Origin: Roridomyces roridus
Lineage: Eukaryota; Basidiomycota; Agaricomycetes; Agaricales; Mycenaceae
NCBI GenBank assembly: GCA_029378245.1
Contig: JARKIF010000007.1
Coordinates: 868,001 to 932,000, forward strand
Direction: 5' to 3'
Length of the DNA: 64,000 nt
Below the pieces are notes generated by a model. The model ran no database searches, was not told the DNA's origin, and saw only the letters and a list, made by a program, of their open reading frames with translations. The translations under genes were made by a program, and so were the position numbers. Positions 57,362 through 64,000 of the stretch are shown piece after piece (position 1 is the first letter of the stretch; the number at the start of each line of letters is the position of its first letter).

Positions 57362-58626
57362 TCAGCAACCCCGATAAAGCCGGAGCTGGTCCTTGATTCT
57401 AGCAATCTGACCCTTGGTGAACTCGGTCATGCACGCGTCGTCGGAATAGTCCATGTAATTGTCTGCGTCCAACCTCAGCAAGGCAAAGGAATAGAACAGA
57501 CAGGCGCACGTACGGATCGGGTCGGTGGACTTGCTCAGGCTGGCGGGACACGTCTTCCTGCTACTCGGACACCCTGATGCACCGGTCTTCTCAGGCGGCG
57601 TGTCATCGACCTGGTCTCCTTGGCCGTCGCAGCCTCCCTGGGGTTCATTATGTCAGTAAGGGCTGAGATGCAGGCGATATTCATTACCTGGAACGTATGG
57701 TACAGCCCGGACCAGTGACCGATTTCGTGCACAGCCGTCTAAACGACGTTTATTGGGATGGAGATGGAAGCAAGAGAAGAAACGTACCATTCCGCCATTG
57801 TATTGAGAGATTTTGCCTCCGGGAAGAGTCTTATAACTGAGGACCTGCGAGAAGATGAGAGTCTACAACCATGTAGGAATGTGCAACGCACAACACCATC
57901 GTCTTGCGGTTTCTCCTTGTAGTACGACGGAAAGGTAGCGTAGCCAAGCAAGCCCTTAGAATTGGGATTGTTGAACCTATCGTGAAGTGAACAAGCCAAC
58001 TCGCAGCAGATGGGCAAGGCGCACATACCCTACAGTATACAGATTCAGATCCTTCACCCCGCCCTGCCTCAGCTTGGTCTTCATCGCCGTCTGCTGCGCT
58101 GAATCTGGCCCGGCGTTATTGAACCAGTCGGTGTTGGTGACCCGCGAGGTACTGGCGAGCAACCACTGGAAACCGGAGCCTTTGAAAGCCTTGTTGAGGA
58201 CGTCGAGCTGGGACTTGATCTGCGAGTCTGGCATATCGCCTTCGCCGGTCGCTGAGTTGATGATGACGTGAAAGTAGACCTACGGAGGGATGAGGTGGGG
58301 TGGCGAGGTCCATGGCGTGGAAGAGACTCACATTGATCGTCTTAGTCGCGCTAGTTCCAGCGGTCGACTCTGCGCTATCTTGTCCTTGAGTTTGGTTGGC
58401 GGGTAGCAAAGACCTGAAGTTTTCTTCCATGGCGAGGACTTCTGTCACGTTGGGGAGGGTTCCACATCGCCTAGGGACGACTTAGAAGGGAAAACGGTGC
58501 AGCGAGGGAGACTTGCCCTATGACAGCGCCTGTATCAGGAACTTGGAACGGAGCGGGCTCTTGAAGCGGGCCTGCAGAGACAGAGCACAGGCCGAGGAGG
58601 AGGCTTAGAGATGCAGAGTAGAGCAT
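57362..58626 (-). CDS. Secreted M43 (pappalysin-like) metalloprotease
   Basis: Signal peptide MLYSASLSLLLGLCSVSAG. The prodomain-like part is followed by INVYFHVIINS and QLDVLNKAFKGSGFQWLL. The zinc motif is HEIGHWSGLYHTF (HExxHxxGxxH), and the Met-turn is in YYMDYSDDAC. Conserved cysteines of the fungal M43B proteases are seen in GGCDGQGDQ and SGCPSSRKTCPAS. The end is IKDQLRLYRGC. About six introns, including one inside the region just after HTFQ. Active-site residues are complete. Divergent from the DUF336 gene, with 262 bp between starts. Confidence 0.92.
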
Positions 58627-58888
58627 TTGAGATTGAGATGTGGGGTAGTATGTGGAGGTTTAGAGAGAAAGGGTTAGACAGCAGTCAGCCACCCGATCGT
58701 GTTTTTCATCGACGGATTGGAATAGGGGCGAGCGAGACATATTTGGTCACTTGAGCGTTGAGGAAAAAGATGTGTCACTTCGGCCCGGGCGCTTGCCGGC
58801 GGTGATCTCGCGGCGATCTCTTCTTTCTTCAGGCTCTTTCTTCGACACGACTGTGGGATCGCCTGGAAGCTTGCTCTCTAGCTCCACC

Positions 58889-59461
58889 ATGTCTGAACTC
58901 ATCTCTGACCCACCCCGCGACCCCGATGCCATTCTGGCCGTCGAACAATCCCTTGTCTTCAACACTTTCACCGCCGACACGGCCTGGGAGCTGGGCAACG
59001 CCATTCGCTCCCGGCTATTGGACTTCAAAACACCCTCCGTAGTCAATATCACTCTCGCGAACAGGTAAATAACCCAGCAGGCTTCGTGTCCAGTCTGTGA
59101 TGTTATTTTTGCTGCCGATAGTGACCAGCTGCTCTTCCATACTGCGACGCGTCCTGGTACGCACCCGGACAACGACCAGTGGGTTGCGCGTAAACGCCGC
59201 ACCGTACTCCGCTGGGGTTGCTCCTCGTGGTACATGCATAACAAGAACCAGGGCGGCAACGAGGCCTTCTTTGCCGCAAAATATGCACTTGGTGACGCCG
59301 CGGGTCAATATGCCATTCACGGGGGTGGGTTCCCAGTGAGAGTCAAGGGTGTCGAGAGCGTCGTGGGTGTGATTGTGGTCAGTGGGCTGAAGCAGGAGTG
59401 GGACCACCAGGTCATCGTCGAGACGGTGGAGAAGTATTTGAAGGATCAAGGAAGTCGTTGA
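58889..59461 (+). CDS. UPF0303 / DUF336 (GlcG/HbpS-like) protein
   Basis: ATG 58,889 (MSELISDPPRDPDAI) chosen over upstream extension. Intron 59,066-59,120 joins LAN to SDQLLFHTA. Conserved features: AWELGNAIRS, LLFHTATRPGTHPDN, VLRWGCSSWYM, YALGDAAGQYAIHGGGFPV and GVIVVSGLKQEWDHQVI. The family has a PAS-like small-molecule or heme-binding fold, and the yeast member is YBR137W. Biochemical role uncertain. About 170 residues, a typical length. Confidence 0.87.
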
Positions 59462-59627
59462 AGGGTCGGTCAAGCTTAAAGATTCAAAACGTGTGCGATT
59501 TCCAGCATCTAGTGTATACGTACGAGTTACATTTCTTTCCAAGCAGCTTCTGGTCTATATTCTATGGGATTCGATGAGCTTGCGCCCACAAGTGGCACAG
59601 AGACTGCAACGTACCTTTCTTTCAAAT

Positions 59628-59948
59628 TCATTCGTCTTGCGAAGACCGCGTCCCTGAGCGCCTCCGAGTCGAATGCGCGTCGTTAGATTGCCTCGACGCG
59701 TCGATGGAACGCGTGTTCGCGTCACTAGCCCCTTGATTCAACCAGCGTGTAAACGCCTCGATATCGAGCCAGTCGGCTGCATTATCCAAAGTGTAGTTCC
59801 CTGGGGCTATCGCCTCTGCTGGGTAAGTCTTTGGACAGTAATTAGCCTCGCGACATGGGTAGTTTGAACGTACTTGTTCGATATACGCAGCGAGACGCGT
59901 CTCCCCGGCTGCCATAATAATCATATCAACGAGAGCAGAGTGGCTCAT
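59628..59948 (-). CDS. Small hypothetical protein
   Basis: Starts MSHSALVDMIIMAAGETRLAA. A likely intron (GTACGTTC ... CCAAAG, about 45 nt) joins YIEQ to TYPAEAIAPGNY, then DNAADWLDIEAFTRW and a basic Ser/Arg-rich end. About 90 residues. No family recognised. The regular helical start and a short conserved-looking DWLDIEAF support a real gene. A further intron near the end is possible. Confidence 0.5.
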   Translation of the reverse strand: MSHSALVDMIIMAAGETRLAAYIEQVRSNYPCREANYCPKTYPAEAIAPGNYTLDNAADWLDIEAFTRWLNQGASDANTRSIDASRQSNDAHSTRRRSGTRSSQDE

Positions 59949-60193
59949 TCTTGTGTGGATGCGAGGATGTGGTTAGAAAAGAGTTGAGTGGGGTGGCAGA
60001 AAGCAAATTTGAACAAGCAGATTCCGGGTTTCGTGATGGCAAAACGCGCCCAACAATGGACGACCTGTGATTCACACGCTCTCATACAAAAGGGACAATT
60101 AGCGCAGAAGACGCCACCAATGGTCCAAACCAAATTTCGCAGTTTCCATGCGGAGAGATAGGGGTCCATCATGCCACGGGGCGGAAGCTTTTT

Positions 60194-61143
60194 CTACTCA
60201 AAAGTGGACAACAGATCCTGCACAAACATCGCCGTCCTCTCTGGCCCATCCACTTCAACAGCCTCGACCCGCTCACAATGAAACATTTCGTAGTCGTTAC
60301 CCCCAGGTTGGAACTTGTCTCCAAAGTACACAATACGCTCAAAGTCGGTCAGATATCGCAGCGAGTAGGTCTTATCCCAGCCTCTCGGGAACATATCAAA
60401 CGACGTGCGTCCACCGATTGCACAGACCAAGTTGTATGTCGGAAACTGCGTCTTCAAAGCCGCAATCATGGTTTGCCGGACATGGTGGATTCGATCGTAT
60501 TCTTCGAAACGGGCTTGCTCCTCGGAGCTTTGTGTATGGTAGCGAGGAAAGGGAAAAAAGAGAGGAGGACGTACGTTGTGTCATGCCCTTGTGGACATAT
60601 GTTGATCAGCCCATCTCGGAATTCGACAAAGGTTCCTCTGGATCCAGGGTGAGAAAGCGCACATAGCTGAAAGAGACAACACACCTCTTGATAGGAATGT
60701 CGAGGTCGGCAATGTAGTGCAGGATAAAGTTGACCAAAGTCTTGTATTTCTCTTCCCCGAGAAACCGGATGAACGTCTCGTTCTGTCCGAGACGCTGACC
60801 GTCCCGAAAGGCGGTCAGCCCGCATTCTGAAAAGACAAAATCGAATTTGTCGAGGACTGAAGAGGCGGACCATTAGCATCGTCCAATCTCAGCACAAGAA
60901 CGTGGCGAACCGTCGTCGCCGAGCTGCCAGCGAATCTTGGACAGAGTCGAGCCGCCAATAACGCCAATGAAGCTGTGTTGACGAAGAAGTGAGAGGGAAT
61001 GCAGCAGGTTTTGGCTTGCTTGCTGGAATGAAGGAGTCACGATACAATACCTGGTGTGAAATGCAATAACCCACCCGGCGCGGAGGAGTGAGAGTCCCGT
61101 CGATATCAAATAATCTTATACAGGTCGTTGGTCGTAAAGACAT
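60194..61143 (-). CDS. SEC53: Phosphomannomutase
   Basis: Converts mannose-6-phosphate to mannose-1-phosphate for GDP-mannose, N-glycan and GPI synthesis in the cytosol. The HAD nucleophile motif FDIDGTLTPPRR is followed, across intron about 61,023-61,074, by QASQNLLHSLSLLRQ and FIGVIGGSTLSKI. Later motifs are FDFVFSECGLTA, FVEFRDGLINICPQG, IGGRTSFDMFPRGWDKT and VYFGDKFQPGGNDYE, all PMM hallmarks. It ends QDLLSTFE. Start MSLRPTTCIRLFD at 61,143 divergent from the NLR-like gene, 97 bp from its ATG. Confidence 0.95.
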
Positions 61144-61239
61144 GGATCTTCTGACATTCCAGTCTAGCCCGGCACGTCTTCGATATCAGATGCAGAATAA
61201 GTAGGCGCAGAATAGGCGCTCTCCAGTCCTGGGTCGACG

Positions 61240-64000
61240 ATGACTAGAGCGAAAGAGAAGAGCCTCCGGCTGACTGCTGCAGCTCTAGAGGTGCGACCCC
61301 AGTTGCCCGTTTTGGATTTGCTTGCCGATGGTCATAACAGTCGTTGGCCGGAGTCAGCCCCATCCCCCTCACCCCACTGGTGGTTGTCGGCAAGGCCATC
61401 CTTGCGGCGACTGAAGTGCGATCCTGTTGGCTTTCATAGTAGCGGTTCTGATTAAAGATCGTGCAGAAAGCTCTTCAAAACACGGACAATTGCCATAAAC
61501 TCGCCATCCGCGTCGCAGAGCTTGTTACAGCCCTCATCAACGAGACCGCTGGAAGGCCAATTACACCGCAACTCCAATGGCAGATAGATGCCTTGTTGCA
61601 GTGTGTCTTCTCCCGCGCCCGTATATGCCAGTGTTCATCGATTCGCAGGACCTTGGAATCAATCCACGCTTTTATTCAAAAGCAGCAATCTCGGTCATTT
61701 GCGAGGCGTCTTTGGAGCTCAAACCCAGACAATGAACTCATACAAGACCTGAATGCTCAGCTGGATCAGGCCCTCGACGTCTTCAATGTATGATTTGTGA
61801 CTTCCATCGTGTTCGCGACGTTCACGGCTGTGTGCATAGCTGAAAGCAAATATCATAGTTCGACAACAGCTCGAGACCATTATAAAGGCTCTTGAGGATC
61901 CCGCGCCGGTAATACGCTTCCCTGTTGAAGCGTTGTACACAAAAAGACTAACCATCATGCAGCAGCAGCACCATCCTCGCTCTTCCAGTTTCGGCTCTTC
62001 GAGGTATGCGATCTGCCTCCGCTCCTAAGTCGATCCCAAATTTTCTCCAGTGGTTTCTCCAAAATCTCCTCGGCCAGTTCACTACCTTCCGAACCCAATA
62101 TCTTCTTCGGGCGTGATGAGCTCAAGGAACAGCTCCTTAAAGTTCTCGTCGACTCGGAAGCCCCTTCCAGAGTAGCCATACTCGGACCGGGTGGCGTGGG
62201 CAAAACGTCTCTGGCCCTGGTCGCGTTGCATTCGAATGCGAGCAAGGAAACATTCGGTGACCGGCGTTATTTTGTTCGTTGTGATGCCGCCAATACCTCG
62301 CAGCAGCTCCTTTCTGCTATTGCGACCGAACTCAATCTCGGGGGAAATGATCTCCTTGCTCAGATTGTCGAGAGTTTTCAACTCGAAGAACAACGCGCAT
62401 TGCTGATGCTCGACAATTTCGAGTCTCCCTGGGATACGCCGGACCGTCGACCTGTAGAAGAAGTTTTGAACCAGCTTGCTTCCCTCAAGAATTTGGTTCT
62501 CGTTGTCACTCTACGTGGCTCAGAGCGACCCGGTGGTCCTCAATGGACGCGCCCCTTCCTGCCCCCTCTGAAACCGCTCGACCCTATATCCGCAAAGCTG
62601 ATGTTCGAGGCGATATCAGACGCCCAGACGGACGATTCGGACGTCGGCCGCCTCCTTTCACACCTGGATAATCTCCCCCTCGCTATCAACCTCATGGCAA
62701 CCCTAGCTCAATACGAGAGTCCTTCGGTTCTCTTGGAGCGCTGGGATTCGGAGCACACGCAAATGCTCACCACAGATGGCGAGGATCGGTTGGGTAGCTT
62801 GGAAACATCCATCAACGTTTCCCTAGAAGCTTCGCGAATGCGACAAGATCCACAGGCCAAGACGTTGTTGGGCATAATGGCATACCTCCCCGATGGCGTC
62901 TCAAGCTTGAAGCATCTCCATGGTCTTGCGCCTTCGCTTACCCAAGTCGGGCGCGCTGCGTCGACTTTGAAGCAAGTAGCTCTTGCCTTTTCTGACGAAA
63001 GATGCCATCTTGCGGTCCTCGCGCCGATTCGTAGCTTCATTCGAGCCCGGCACCCTCCACCCCGTGCTTGTCTTTTGGATGTACGCAAGTACTATGGCGA
63101 GCTTGCAACAGTCGCTGCCGGGCTGGAAGCCGGCGCCGACGGCTTGGCGGCTCTACGATTGCTCATGCCAGAGGTGGGCAACATGCAGGCCACGCTCAAC
63201 GATGCGCTTTCCGAGGAAGAGTCTATTCCGACGGAGGAAATGATTCAAGCTGCCGTCAACTCGACGGATCTCTTCCGATATTCGGGACTTGGCGATGCGA
63301 CCACTTTGGAGAACGCAGCGGCGGCGGCGCGGCGCCTCGGTAACACTTCCCTTGAGGCCAGGTGCTTGCAGCATTTGGGCCAGTTGTTTTACAGCCGTTC
63401 GGATCCCACGGCGGCTCTCCTTACCTTTACGAATGCTATGCAGCTCTATGAGGGGCTGGGAGACAAGTCTGGCCATGGTCGGTGTTTGATGATGCTTGGG
63501 ATGTTGGATAGCGGCACGGGTCAATACCAGGAATCTGCCAGCAAAATTCTTCGGGCACAGGAGCTCTTCAAGGAAGGCGGCGATGAGCTGGGTCTGGTGA
63601 ATAATGAACAACTGTTTCTAGTCCGATCTGACTGTCTCTTAGGCTGATTGTTACTTGCGTTTTGCCCAAGCTGCAGCATGGGACCATGACTACGATGTTG
63701 CCCAGACCAATGTTGAGAAGGCGCTCGAGATTTATACATCTCACTCGCACCTGCGTGCTCAAGCGCGATGCCGTTGGTTGATCGGCTTCATCCTATTTGA
63801 CTCGCGCAAGGACCTCACCTAGGCAGAGGCAGAGCTGAAACACGCGGCCCAGACATATCACGACGTAGGCGACCCCACCGGCGAAGGCAATTGCCAGCGT
63901 ATCCTCGGCAAACTTTATTTCGCGCACCATCAACTGGGCGCCGCGGAGGACTGCCTCGCCAAGGCTATTGACAACTACCAGCGCGTCAAGTGGAAGTTTG
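61240..64000 (+). CDS. NLR-like protein: MLKL-type helical bundle, NB-ARC, TPR (3' partial, in-frame stop)
   Basis: Exons joined by eye: MTRAKEKSLRLTAAALE, SLAGVSPIPLTPLVVV, then KALQNTDNCHKLAIRVAEL and IHAFIQKQQSRSFARRLW, a pattern of the MLKL-like four-helix bundle found on basidiomycete death receptors. LKANIIVRQQLETII and a Ser-rich linker follow. The NB-ARC core has FFGRDELKEQLL, the Walker A loop LGPGGVGKTSLAL, Walker B LLMLDNF and NLPLAINLMA. TPR helices follow: ARCLQHLGQLFYSRSD, GHGRCLMMLGML and ADCYLRFAQAAAWDHD after intron about 63,598-63,643. Codon 63,820-63,822 is TAG in a frame that otherwise continues AEAELKHAAQTYHDVG to the window edge, so the gene ends early there or is mutated. 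Role by family: immune or heterokaryon-type cell-death sensor (inference). Confidence 0.8.

Noticed and set aside
1..64000. tRNA or rRNA genes
   Set aside because: No stretch with convincing A-box/B-box or cloverleaf pattern was noticed by eye; a covariance-model scan would be decisive.

Overview
The window reads as nuclear DNA of a filamentous basidiomycete, most likely an Agaricomycete. Genes lie on both strands and are broken by many short introns of roughly 45-60 nt. The gene set is fungal: ERG6, an AA9 lytic polysaccharide monooxygenase, a GH79 glycosidase, an NRPS-like protein and a reducing PKS. KDZ transposases and MLKL-like/NB-ARC/TPR receptors, both present here, are typical of mushrooms. 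All exon joins below were inferred by eye from splice signals and reading-frame continuity, without transcript data.

1-12 kb is a secondary-metabolism locus. A 5'-truncated NRPS-like gene (adenylation, carrier, thioesterase) is followed on the same strand by an NRPS-like/PKS hybrid with the order A-carrier-KS-AT-DH-KR-carrier. The hybrid shows no release domain of its own, and its last carrier domain is separated by an apparent one-base frameshift. A convergent gene with CAE and CxxC motifs may be deaminase-like.

13-31 kb is mostly housekeeping and lineage genes: ERG6, an acyl-protein thioesterase, a single-pass membrane protein with two related ectodomains, a RING-H2 protein, a His-rich membrane protein, a Kin4-like kinase and a 7TM-like protein. 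The 17.7-19.8 kb gap holds a diverged tandem duplication and a possible degenerate inverted-repeat element.

32,071-42,329 is a 10.26 kb mobile element. It has terminal inverted repeats, a probable 10-11 bp target-site duplication and mirrored subterminal motif arrays. It carries a KDZ-type transposase gene plus three genes on the opposite strand: an RTC4-like protein, an acidic coiled-coil protein and a GRF-zinc-finger-like protein.

42.9-52.2 kb contains a 2OG-Fe(II) oxygenase convergent with a short-chain dehydrogenase, a hypothetical protein, a head-to-head pair RPC31 / YRA1 (ALY/REF) and RAM2. YRA1 has one intron of about 670 nt where nearly all others are about 50 nt.

52.2-58.6 kb is a secretome block: GH79 glycosidase, small Cys-rich secreted protein, AA9 LPMO and M43 metalloprotease. 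After this come a UPF0303/DUF336 protein, a small hypothetical protein, phosphomannomutase (SEC53) and, running off the right edge, an NLR-like gene (MLKL-type N-terminal bundle, NB-ARC, TPR) with an in-frame TAG in the TPR region.
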